64,000 nucleotides of DNA from Eubacteriales bacterium (lineage in GTDB: Bacteria > Bacillota > Clostridia > Lachnospirales > Lachnospiraceae): positions 124,001 through 188,000 of the forward strand of contig JAUNOK010000001.1 in assembly GCA_030537195.1 (NCBI GenBank). Direction: 5' to 3'. Made by a program: the position numbers and the translations under genes. The notes under the pieces are model-generated. The model searched no databases and was not told where the DNA came from. It worked only from the letters and a program-made list of their open reading frames with translations. Positions 56,905 to 64,000 of this stretch are shown piece by piece (the stretch's first letter is position 1; every line of letters starts with the position of its first letter).

Positions 56905-57123
56905 ATGAAGAAGACTTATAAGATTGATGTTGATTGTGCTAACTGTGCTAATAAGATGGAAGATGCTGCTAAGAATACAGCAGGTGTTAAGGATGCAACT
57001 GTTAATTTCATGGCACTTAAGATGATTGTTGAGTTTGAAGAAGGACAGGATCCTAAGGCTGTTATGCAGGATGTTCTTAAGAACTGCAAGAAAGTAGAAG
57101 ATGATTGCGAGATATATCTGTAA
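56905..57123 (+). CDS. Soluble heavy-metal-associated domain protein
   Basis: The 72-residue protein is a single HMA fold. Its DCANC motif (C11, C14) with the preceding Asp is the version found in Zn/Cd-binding domains rather than in copper chaperones. AAGGAGAGA precedes ATG 56905. The P-type ATPase that follows has no N-terminal HMA domain, so this protein appears to be its separated metal-binding domain. Confidence 0.88.
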   Translation: MKKTYKIDVDCANCANKMEDAAKNTAGVKDATVNFMALKMIVEFEEGQDPKAVMQDVLKNCKKVEDDCEIYL

Positions 57124-57163
57124 TCTGAAGCCGGGAGATTACTCCGGCAGATTGGAGTAGAAT

Positions 57164-59059
57164 ATGAATAAAAAGCAGAAAAAAATGCTTACAAGAATCA
57201 TTATCGCTGCTGTCCTTATGATTGCATTTAAGGTGATAAGCGCATTTGTTAATATTCCTACGGTTATTCTTTTTATAATGTACATGGTTCCTTATCTTGT
57301 TATTGGATATGACATTTTAAGGAAAGCAGTTAAGGGAATTCTTAACAAGCAGGTGTTTGATGAGAATTTCCTTATGGCGGTTGCAACTGTCGGAGCAATT
57401 ATAATTGCACTTGTAGATGATGGCGATTTTACGGAAGCTATCGCGGTTATGCTCTTTTATCAGATTGGTGAGCTGTTCCAGAATATTGCAGTCGGAAAGA
57501 GTCGTAAGAACATAAGCGAGCTTATGGATATCAGACCAGATTATGCCAATATTGAGGTTGATGGAAAGCTTGAACAGGTAGATCCTGATGAGGTTGAGGT
57601 TGGTACAATTATTGTTGTTCAGCCTGGCGAGAAAGTTCCTATTGATGGTATTATTGAAGAAGGTAATACAACACTTAATACAAGCGCACTTACAGGTGAG
57701 AGCCTTCCAAGACAGGCAAAGGCTGGTGATGAAGTAATAAGCGGCTGTATTAATATGTCAGGTGTGCTTAAGATTCGTACAACTAAGGAATTTGGTGAAT
57801 CTACAGTTTCGAAGATACTTGACCTTGTAGAGAATGCAAGTTCCAAGAAGTCGCGTTCAGAGAACTTTATCAGCAAATTTGCAAAGATATATACACCTGC
57901 AGTCTGTTATGGTGCGCTGGCACTTGCTATAATTCCACCGCTTGTAAGCATGATATTCTTAGGAATATCTCCTCAGTGGGGAATGTGGATATACAGAGCA
58001 CTTACATTTTTAGTAATAAGCTGTCCTTGTGCGCTTGTTATCAGTATTCCGCTTAGCTTCTTTGCAGGAATCGGCGGAGCAAGCAATCAAGGAGTTCTTG
58101 TAAAGGGTTCAAGTTATCTTGAAGCACTTGCAGAGACTAATATAGTTGTCTTTGATAAGACAGGAACTATGACACAGGGAGTATTTGAAGTCAGTGGTGT
58201 ATACAATAATACAATTGACAAAGATGAACTTATCAAATATGCTGCGTTTGCAGAAAGCTATTCAACACACCCTATAAGCAAGAGTCTACAGAAGGCTTAT
58301 GGTAGTGATATTGACAAGACACTCGTTACAGATGTTGAGGAAATCAGTGGTGAGGGTGTTAAGGCTAATGTATCAGGACATGAAGTGGCGGCTGGTAACA
58401 GAAAGCTTATGAGAAGACTTGGTCTTGAATATGCAGAGTGTAAAGAGGTCGGAACTCAGGTTCATGTGGCAGTTGATGGGGTTTATGCAGGACTTATACT
58501 TATATCAGACCTTTTAAAGCCACATGCAAAGCAGGCTATAGAAGAACTTAAGAAAGCAGGAGTCCACAAGACAGTAATGCTTACTGGTGACGCGAAAAAT
58601 GTAGCAGATGCCGTAGCAAAAGAATTAAATATAGATGCTGTATACAGTGAGTTACTTCCAGCAGATAAGGTTTCCAAGGTTGAAGAATTATTAGACCAGA
58701 AGAAGCCGAAAGAAAAGCTTGCATTTGTGGGTGATGGAATCAATGATGCTCCTGTACTTTCAAGAGCAGATATTGGAATAGCAATGGGGGCATTGGGAAG
58801 TGACGCTGCTATAGAAGCAGCCGACATTGTATTAATGGACGATGACCCGTTAAAGATATCCAAGGCAATAAAGATATCAAGAAAATGTTTGAGAATTGTT
58901 TACGAAAATATTTATTTTGCAATAGGTGTAAAGCTTATATGCTTAGTACTTGGTGCATTAGGTATAGCTAACATGTGGGTTGCAATATTTGCAGATGTAG
59001 GTGTAATGGTTATTGCTGTAATTAATGCAATAAGAGCGTTATTCGTAAAGAACTTATAA
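57164..59059 (+). CDS. cadA: Zn/Cd-type P1B ATPase without N-terminal metal domain
   Basis: The 631-residue pump exports divalent soft metals (Zn, Cd, Pb). It has the C287-P-C289 motif, phosphorylated D331 in DKTGT, GDGINDAPVL and, in the last helix, ADVGVM with the aspartate diagnostic of the P1B-2 class. The protein begins directly at the first membrane helix, unlike most CadA/ZntA proteins of 700 or more residues. The missing domain is supplied by the gene 40 bases upstream, and the repressor gene follows after 16 bases. Confidence 0.92.
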   Translation: MNKKQKKMLTRIIIAAVLMIAFKVISAFVNIPTVILFIMYMVPYLVIGYDILRKAVKGILNKQVFDENFLMAVATVGAIIIALVDDGDFTEAIAVMLFYQIGELFQNIAVGKSRKNISELMDIRPDYANIEVDGKLEQVDPDEVEVGTIIVVQPGEKVPIDGIIEEGNTTLNTSALTGESLPRQAKAGDEVISGCINMSGVLKIRTTKEFGESTVSKILDLVENASSKKSRSENFISKFAKIYTPAVCYGALALAIIPPLVSMIFLGISPQWGMWIYRALTFLVISCPCALVISIPLSFFAGIGGASNQGVLVKGSSYLEALAETNIVVFDKTGTMTQGVFEVSGVYNNTIDKDELIKYAAFAESYSTHPISKSLQKAYGSDIDKTLVTDVEEISGEGVKANVSGHEVAAGNRKLMRRLGLEYAECKEVGTQVHVAVDGVYAGLILISDLLKPHAKQAIEELKKAGVHKTVMLTGDAKNVADAVAKELNIDAVYSELLPADKVSKVEELLDQKKPKEKLAFVGDGINDAPVLSRADIGIAMGALGSDAAIEAADIVLMDDDPLKISKAIKISRKCLRIVYENIYFAIGVKLICLVLGALGIANMWVAIFADVGVMVIAVINAIRALFVKNL

Positions 59060-59075
59060 AGAAAGAGGTAATATA

Positions 59076-59435
59076 ATGGCAGATTGTGAATGCTGTGAGT
59101 CAGTAGAAGTACACGAGGACTTATTAAAGATAGTTAATGAAACAATGCCAGATGAGAATGAATTATACGACCTTGCAGAATTGTTTAAGGTATTTGGTGA
59201 TTCAACAAGAATAAGAATACTGTATGTATTATTTGAGGCAGAAGTGTGCGTATGTGATCTGGCGCAGGCTCTCAATATGACGCAGTCAGCAATATCTCAT
59301 CAGCTGAGAATATTAAAGCAGAATAAGTTAGTAAAGAACAGAAGAGAAGGCAAATCAATATTCTATTCACTGGCAGACGACCATGTAAGAAGCATAATCG
59401 CGCAGGGAAGAGAACATATTGAGGAAGATTTATAA
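59076..59435 (+). CDS. ArsR/SmtB family metal-responsive repressor
   Basis: This 119-residue winged-helix protein is close to ZiaR/CadC/SmtB. It has both metal sites of the family: alpha3N with C58 and C60 in EVCVCD plus N-terminal cysteines (C4, C6, C7), and alpha5 with D101, H103, H114 and E117, the SmtB pattern. The recognition helix is MTQSAISHQLRIL. Located at the end of the operon, it probably closes a feedback loop by binding the 56835 operator and releasing it when Zn or Cd rises. Confidence 0.92.
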   Translation: MADCECCESVEVHEDLLKIVNETMPDENELYDLAELFKVFGDSTRIRILYVLFEAEVCVCDLAQALNMTQSAISHQLRILKQNKLVKNRREGKSIFYSLADDHVRSIIAQGREHIEEDL

Positions 59436-59449
59436 GTCTTGATAGATTA

Positions 59450-59494
59450 AGCCCTCAGGAAATTGACAAATGTTAGTTTCCTGAGGGCTTTTTT
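59450..59494 (+). terminator. Terminator of the Zn/Cd operon
   Basis: AGCCCTCAGGAAA pairs with TTTCCTGAGGGCT and T6 follows. Confidence 0.88.
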
Positions 59495-59550
59495 GCGTCT
59501 AACCGGAATATTGCATCAGACGGGGCTTTTACATTAACTGTACAGAAATT

Positions 59551-59591
59551 TTTACAACTGTCTTGTCACCTGTAAACTTTCGTGGTATACT
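59551..59591 (+). promoter_or_regulatory. nadA promoter with putative NiaR operator
   Basis: TTGTCA (59563-59568), 17 bases and TATACT (59586-59591) make the promoter. The -35 box is inside a partly symmetrical site TTTACA-14-TGTAAA (59551-59576) whose centre CTGTCTTGTCA resembles the CTTGACA-like core of NiaR (YrxA) boxes. A further repeat of ATGTAAA flanks CGCAAGTCAAGC at 59604-59630. The operon's last gene encodes NiaR, which supports this reading. Confidence 0.65.
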
Positions 59592-59654
59592 CTAGCACAA
59601 TGTATGTAAAACGCAAGTCAAGCATATGTAAACCACAATGATTGGAGAAGTAAT

Positions 59655-60560
59655 ATGTCAGTTACAAGTGATATTTTGAAGTTGAAGAAAGAGAAGAATG
59701 CAGTTATTCTTGCACATTATTATGTTGATGAAGATGTACAGGAAGTCGCTGATTATGTTGGTGATTCATTCTATCTTAGCAAGGTAGCTACTAAGGTGGA
59801 TCAGGATATTATAGTATTTGCAGGTGTTGAGTTCATGGGTGAGAGTGCCAAGATTCTTAATCCTGAAAAGAAGGTGCTTATGCCAGAGCCTGGCGCTGAC
59901 TGTCCAATGGCACATATGGCAACTAAGGAAGAGATTCTTAAGATGAGAGAGCAGTATGACGACCTGGCCGTTGTCTGTTACATCAATTCAACAGCAGAAT
60001 TAAAGACATATTCAGATGTCTGTGTAACATCATCAAATGCAGTAAAGATAGTAAAGAACCTGCCTAATAAAAATATATTCTTTATTCCTGACCAGAATCT
60101 TGGAAGATTCGTTGCAAAGCAGGTTCCTGAGAAAAATGTAATTCTTAATAAAGGTTTCTGTCCAAGACATGTTGCAATAACAGAGAATATGGTTATTGAA
60201 GCTAAGAAGAAATATCCACAGGCAAAGCTTGCAGCACATCCTGAATGTACAGAGGAAGTGCTTAAATATGCTGATTACATAGGCAGCACATCAGGAATTA
60301 TTGATTATGTTGTTGATACAGACTGTGAAGAATTCATAATTGCAACTGTTGATGGCGTGTTTGGTGAGATAAGAAAGAAAGCACCGGGCAAGAAGCTGTA
60401 TACATTAAAGCCTGACCAGGTGTGCGTCAACATGAAGATGGTAACGCTGGATAAGGTGCTTGATGTTCTTGAGCAGGAAAACAACGAAGTATTTGTTGAT
60501 GAAGAAGTAGCAAAGAAAGCAATGAAGCCGCTTACAAGAATGCTTGAGCTTGCAAAGTAA
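59655..60560 (+). CDS. nadA: Quinolinate synthase
   Basis: NadA condenses iminoaspartate with dihydroxyacetone phosphate to give quinolinate, using an oxygen-sensitive [4Fe-4S] cluster. The 301-residue product has the three cluster cysteines in GADCPMA, KGFCPRH and DQVCVNM, the early HYYVDEDVQ and the VTSSNAVK segments. TTGGAGA precedes ATG 59655. It is the first gene of nadA-nadB-nadC-niaR. Confidence 0.95.
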   Translation: MSVTSDILKLKKEKNAVILAHYYVDEDVQEVADYVGDSFYLSKVATKVDQDIIVFAGVEFMGESAKILNPEKKVLMPEPGADCPMAHMATKEEILKMREQYDDLAVVCYINSTAELKTYSDVCVTSSNAVKIVKNLPNKNIFFIPDQNLGRFVAKQVPEKNVILNKGFCPRHVAITENMVIEAKKKYPQAKLAAHPECTEEVLKYADYIGSTSGIIDYVVDTDCEEFIIATVDGVFGEIRKKAPGKKLYTLKPDQVCVNMKMVTLDKVLDVLEQENNEVFVDEEVAKKAMKPLTRMLELAK

Positions 60561-60595
60561 GATTGCAGTATGTGTGGAAAGAATGGAGGTATCCC

Positions 60596-61933
60596 ATGAA
60601 TAATACAATAAAAACAGATGTACTGATTGCCGGCTGTGGCTGTTCAGGTCTTTATATGGCAATGAATCTGCCTGCTGACAAGAAGATTCTTATGATAACA
60701 AAATCTGACTGTGAGAGCAGTGATTCATTTCTCGCACAGGGCGGTATGTGCATGTTAAAATGTGAAGAGGATTATGACAGTTATTTTGAAGACACAATGA
60801 AAGCCGGTCATTATGAAAATGATAAGAAATCTGTTGAAATAATGATCCGCTCATCAGCAGAGGTTGTAAAAGACCTTGTTGCATGTGGCGCAAGATTTGC
60901 AAGAGAAGCTGACGGAAGTCTTGCATATACAAGAGAGGGAGCACACTCAGCTAACAGAATAATATTCCACGAAGATGTAACGGGAAAAGAGATAACAAGC
61001 CATCTGTTAGAGAAGGTAAGAACACTTCCTAATGTGACAATTATGGAATACACAAGACTGCTTGATATCATAAGCAGAGACAACAGATGCCTTGGTGCAG
61101 TTATAAGAACTGACAAGGGAGAGCTTGTGAAGGTGGAAGCAACAGATGTTGTGCTTGCTACAGGTGGAATTGGTGGATTATACAGACATTCAACTAATTT
61201 CAGACATCTTACAGGTGATGCAATCGCTATTGCAATAAAGCATGGCGTAGAGTTAAAGGATATCAATTATGTACAGATTCACCCGACAACATTTTACTCT
61301 GATAAAGAGGAGGACAGGAGCTTCCTTATATCTGAATCAGTAAGAGGCGAGGGTGCAAAGCTTTATGATAAGAACGGCAAGAGATTCGTTAATGAGCTGC
61401 TTCCAAGAGACCTGCTTACAGAAGAGATTAGAAAGCAGATGGCAAAGGACAATACAGATTTTGTATGGGAAGATTTGAGGACAATTCCTGAAGAAGAATT
61501 AAAGACACATTTTCCTAATATAGTACAGCATTGTCTTGACATGGGATATGACCCATCAAAAGAATGTATTCCGGTAGTTCCTGCACAGCACTATTTCATG
61601 GGTGGAATCAAGGTAGACCATGAGAGCAGAACAACAATGGATAATCTGTATGCGGTAGGTGAGACAGCTTGCAACGGTGTTCATGGAAGAAACAGACTTG
61701 CAAGCAACTCACTTCTTGAGAGTCTAGTATTTGCAAAGAGGGCAGCACTTGATATTACTGAAAATGCATTTGTAAAACCTACATCAGATGAAATTACATA
61801 TTTTGATACATTTGATGAAGAAAAATATGCAGATGAGTCGAAAATTGACGGAGAATATGCAAAATTAGTGAACGAGAAGATTGAAGAGGCTGATAAAGCC
61901 TACGAAGAGAGCCAGAAAAAGAATTATGCATAA
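60596..61933 (+). CDS. nadB: L-aspartate oxidase
   Basis: NadB oxidises aspartate to iminoaspartate for NadA, probably with fumarate as acceptor in an anaerobe. The 445-residue flavoprotein has the FAD motif IAGCGCSGLYMA, the FLAQGGM segment and the catalytic HPTTF and ESVRGEGA blocks. ATG 60596 is preceded by AATGGAGGT; a reading from 60563 is rejected. It is shorter than E. coli NadB (540), lacking part of the C-terminal helical domain, as in many Clostridia. Confidence 0.93.
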   Translation: MNNTIKTDVLIAGCGCSGLYMAMNLPADKKILMITKSDCESSDSFLAQGGMCMLKCEEDYDSYFEDTMKAGHYENDKKSVEIMIRSSAEVVKDLVACGARFAREADGSLAYTREGAHSANRIIFHEDVTGKEITSHLLEKVRTLPNVTIMEYTRLLDIISRDNRCLGAVIRTDKGELVKVEATDVVLATGGIGGLYRHSTNFRHLTGDAIAIAIKHGVELKDINYVQIHPTTFYSDKEEDRSFLISESVRGEGAKLYDKNGKRFVNELLPRDLLTEEIRKQMAKDNTDFVWEDLRTIPEEELKTHFPNIVQHCLDMGYDPSKECIPVVPAQHYFMGGIKVDHESRTTMDNLYAVGETACNGVHGRNRLASNSLLESLVFAKRAALDITENAFVKPTSDEITYFDTFDEEKYADESKIDGEYAKLVNEKIEEADKAYEESQKKNYA

Positions 61934-61959
61934 TATTAATATAGAAATGGAGAAATGAT

Positions 61960-62820
61960 ATGTTTGATAAAGTTACTTTAAAGTTAAATGTTGACCCACT
62001 TATTCTTGGAGCACTTAAAGAGGATATAACAAGCGAAGATGTGTCAACCAACAGTGTTATGCCAGAGCCAAAACTTGGAGAAGTTGAGCTTATATGCAAG
62101 CAGGATGGAATAATATGTGGTCTGCAGGTATTTGCGAGAACATTTGAACTGCTTGATGAGGATACAGAGATTACATTTTTCGCAAAAGACGGGGACGAGG
62201 TTAAGAAGGGACAGAAAATGGCAGTTGTAAGAGGAGATATCAGAGTGCTTCTGTGTGGAGAGAGAACAGCACTTAATTATCTCCAGAGAATGAGCGGAAT
62301 CGCTACATATACTAACGGAGTTGCGAAGCTGCTTGCAGGAACTAAGACAAAGCTTCTTGATACAAGAAAGACATCGCCTAACAACCGTATATTCGAGAAG
62401 TATGCTGTAAGAATCGGAGGCGGTAATAATCACAGATATAATCTTACAGACGGAGTGCTTCTTAAGGATAACCACATCGGTGCAGCAGGCGGAGTTAAGC
62501 AGGCAGTTACAATGGCTAAGGAGTATGCGCCATTTGTAAGAAAGATAGAAGTTGAGGTTGAAAATCTTTCGATGGTGCGTGAAGCTGTTGAGGCAGACGC
62601 TGATATTATTATGCTTGATAATATGAGCCATGAGGATATGCGTGAAGCCATGAATATAATTGATGGAAAGGCTCTGGTCGAAGTTTCTGGAAATGTAACT
62701 AAAGAAAATATTGCAAAAATCACCGACCTTGGTGTAGACTTTGTATCAAGTGGTGCGCTTACACATTCTGCGCCGATTATGGATATTTCATTAAAGAATC
62801 TTCATCCAGTACAGGACTAA
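61960..62820 (+). CDS. nadC: Nicotinate-nucleotide pyrophosphorylase
   Basis: NadC turns quinolinate and PRPP into nicotinate mononucleotide with release of CO2. The 286-residue product has the active-site segments DTRKTSPNNR, GGGNNHRYNL, LLKDNH and the late VEVSGNV. AATGGAGAAA precedes ATG 61960, 26 bases after nadB. It is the third enzyme of the operon and completes de novo NAD precursor synthesis from aspartate. Confidence 0.95.
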   Translation: MFDKVTLKLNVDPLILGALKEDITSEDVSTNSVMPEPKLGEVELICKQDGIICGLQVFARTFELLDEDTEITFFAKDGDEVKKGQKMAVVRGDIRVLLCGERTALNYLQRMSGIATYTNGVAKLLAGTKTKLLDTRKTSPNNRIFEKYAVRIGGGNNHRYNLTDGVLLKDNHIGAAGGVKQAVTMAKEYAPFVRKIEVEVENLSMVREAVEADADIIMLDNMSHEDMREAMNIIDGKALVEVSGNVTKENIAKITDLGVDFVSSGALTHSAPIMDISLKNLHPVQD

Positions 62821-62882
62821 TGCATGATATAACGGTGCAGTAAGGTCTGAACCGGGTGTGTAATACTGGGGGAACTAGAGTG

Positions 62883-63428
62883 ATGAACGGAGAAGAGAGA
62901 AGAAATCAGATTGTAGATATACTAAAACATTCGTCGAGTCCGGTGCCGGGCACGCAGCTTGCACAGATATTAGATGTCAGCAGACAGGTTATAGTGCAGG
63001 ATATAGCACTTATCCGCGCGAAGAATATAGATATATTCTCGACTAACAGAGGCTATGTGATTAACGATAAGCAGGAGTACAGCCGTATACTTAAGGTTAA
63101 GCATGAGGATGATGAAGTTGAGGCTGAGCTTGGTGCAATAGTTGATATGGGCGGCTGGATAAGAGACGTTTTCGTATATCACAAGGTGTATGGTGTTATA
63201 AGAGCGGAGATGAATATACATTCCCGCAGGGATATAAAGAATTATCTTGAAGAGATAGCAAGCGGAAAGAGCAGTCTTTTGAAAAATGTGACATCAGGAT
63301 ATCATTATCACACGATTGTTGCTGATGATGAACAGACGCTGGATTTAATTCAGGAGGAGCTTGGAAAACTTGGATTTCTTGCAAAATTGCAGGAGTATGA
63401 GCCTGTGGATTTCTGGCATAAAGGGTGA
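62883..63428 (+). CDS. niaR: NiaR family transcriptional repressor of NAD synthesis
   Basis: The 181-residue protein has an N-terminal HTH_11 domain (1-60, QLAQILDVSRQVIVQDI) and a 3H domain (about 75-175) whose histidines in VYHKVYG, NIHSRRD and GYHYHT bind metal. NiaR (formerly YrxA) represses nad genes when nicotinate is available. ATG 62883 follows GGGGGA by 9 bases; GTG 62880 is an alternative. Its place at the end of nadABC fits self-regulation through the 59551 site. Confidence 0.92.
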   Translation: MNGEERRNQIVDILKHSSSPVPGTQLAQILDVSRQVIVQDIALIRAKNIDIFSTNRGYVINDKQEYSRILKVKHEDDEVEAELGAIVDMGGWIRDVFVYHKVYGVIRAEMNIHSRRDIKNYLEEIASGKSSLLKNVTSGYHYHTIVADDEQTLDLIQEELGKLGFLAKLQEYEPVDFWHKG

Positions 63429-63468
63429 ATATGAGGATAGTCTTATTTAATAAGGCTATCCTCATATT
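63428..63468. terminator. Perfect hairpin between convergent genes
   Basis: AATATGAGGATAG (63428-63440) pairs perfectly with CTATCCTCATATT (63456-63468), with a further CTTA/TAAG inside. There is no T tract on either side, so termination would be weak or factor-assisted. It begins on the last base of niaR. Confidence 0.6.
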
Positions 63469-63469
63469 G

Positions 63470-63685
63470 TTAATTATCTGAATTCGATGTTGTGATATTA
63501 GTTAATGCTGTAACAAGCTGTCTTGCCACAGCATTTGGCATAATCATTTCTGATATAACTTCTTCTTTTGAACCGGAGATTGTGCCATCAGCCTCAATTA
63601 AAGGAGACTGTTGGTAGAAGTTAATTAAAACCTCTCCATTATCATTATTAATTGCACATCTGAAACTGTTAGTATACTGAATCAT
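63470..63685 (-). CDS. Small protein of unknown function
   Basis: The 71-residue product is not confidently assigned. A C-terminal segment MPNAVARQLVTALTN and an N-terminal strand-rich part recall the DUF3467 type of small protein, but that is only an impression. GGAGGTAA lies 9 bases before the ATG at 63683-63685 and overlaps the stop of the upstream helix-turn-helix gene (63688-63690), so the two are co-transcribed and probably coupled. Confidence 0.65.
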   Translation of the reverse strand: MIQYTNSFRCAINNDNGEVLINFYQQSPLIEADGTISGSKEEVISEMIMPNAVARQLVTALTNITTSNSDN

Positions 63686-63687
63686 AA

Positions 63688-64000
63688 TTACAAGTTACCT
63701 CCTTTGACGCTTGGCGTATGATATTCATAATTAGGAATATAAAACGTGGTAAAAACATTGTTAAAGTCTTGTTTGTTACATTGAACAGAAGAAAAGCCTG
63801 AATGTGATACATCAGTTGAACCGGAAAATTGATTGTTGTTGTACGCATTTGAAACAGATGGTTCAATTAAACAGACATTTAATCTCATATCAAGTCTGGC
63901 AGCAATATCGCAAAGTAATTTAATAGAAAAATTGTAGTTAGAACTTTCCCAGCGGGATACAAGTCCCTGACTTACATTGAGAAATGAAGCAAATTCTTTT
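63688..64000 (-). CDS. Helix-turn-helix regulator, 5' part cut by the window
   Basis: Reading the minus strand in from the right edge, an open frame covers 103 codons to the stop at 63688-63690. It begins within a helix-turn-helix (FASFLNVSQGLVSRWES) and continues into a helix IKLLCDIAARLDM, as in XRE-type regulators. The remaining 60 residues are polar and Asn/Ser-rich. The true start lies outside. A self-contained start at ATG 63888 would cut off the DNA-binding part and is unlikely. With the small protein next to it, an antitoxin-like or regulatory pair is possible but unproven. Confidence 0.75.
   Translation of the reverse strand, partial: KEFASFLNVSQGLVSRWESSNYNFSIKLLCDIAARLDMRLNVCLIEPSVSNAYNNNQFSGSTDVSHSGFSSVQCNKQDFNNVFTTFYIPNYEYHTPSVKGGNL

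Noticed and set aside
62044..62631. 195-residue minus-strand frame inside nadC
   Set aside because: It is the antisense of a conserved enzyme, with no start context.

Overview
The window looks like chromosome from a low-GC anaerobic Firmicute of the Lachnospiraceae, with Lachnospira (Eubacterium) eligens-like relatives the best guess. The reasons are the AT-rich codon use, strong Shine-Dalgarno sequences, T-rich intrinsic terminators, a small acid-soluble spore protein, DUF4364 and DUF5692 genes, formate-tetrahydrofolate ligase, and the conserved blocks tig-clpP-clpX-lon-engB and rho-rpmE-DUF1385-prmC-prfA. The species assignment is inference. I see no rRNA, tRNA, CRISPR array, prophage or insertion sequence. 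Coding density is high and most genes are housekeeping or ordinary accessory metabolism.

Layout. 0-5.6 kb: purine catabolism and salvage (three-subunit xanthine dehydrogenase-type hydroxylase, xanthine phosphoribosyltransferase) followed by an iron-containing alcohol dehydrogenase. 5.6-8.7 kb: an Rpn/PD-(D/E)XK nuclease-like protein behind AT-rich inverted repeats, then a YczE-type membrane protein divergent from a LysR regulator. 9-15.3 kb: complete F1Fo ATP synthase operon atpBEFHAGDC. 15.4-19 kb: an alanine/glycine:sodium symporter divergent from formate-tetrahydrofolate ligase; the ligase is preceded by a tandem glycine riboswitch. 19.05-19.48 kb: a gene-free interval packed with long hairpins. 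19.5-23.8 kb: two YhgE/Pip membrane proteins with a small membrane protein between them. 23.9-27.6 kb: tandem-domain GT8 glycosyltransferase coupled to a PlsC-type acyltransferase, then a ketopantoate reductase homologue.

27.8-31.2 kb: a copper locus (CsoR, an anchored metal-binding protein, CopA fused to CopZ) behind a promoter with two CsoR-type operators. 31.2-36 kb: Nudix hydrolase, lipase-like hydrolase, DegV, DJ-1, D,D-carboxypeptidase, spore protein. 36-42.5 kb: trigger factor, ClpP, ClpX, Lon and EngB. 42.6-45.1 kb (minus): malic enzyme, radical SAM protein, DUF4364. 45.3-52 kb: rho, rpmE, DUF1385, prmC, prfA, NhaC-type antiporter. 52-56.8 kb: DUF5692, HdeD-like protein, homoserine dehydrogenase, ribonuclease H, SGNH hydrolase. 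56.8-59.4 kb: a Zn/Cd efflux operon (soluble metal-binding protein, P1B ATPase, ArsR repressor) with its operator just after a consensus promoter. 59.5-63.4 kb: NAD synthesis nadA-nadB-nadC ending in its likely repressor niaR. The right edge cuts a minus-strand helix-turn-helix gene.

The most unusual feature is at 19.05-19.48 kb. Two large hairpin elements share a GC-rich core but have different, fully complementary arms. Each is oriented with the gene it follows (fhs on plus, the YhgE gene on minus), so they look like two members of a structured 3'-end RNA or repeat family that I cannot name. Other points worth checking are the in-frame CopA-CopZ fusion with an internal ribosome binding site, the glycine riboswitch placed before fhs, and a terminator-like hairpin immediately after the only good promoter I see for that riboswitch.
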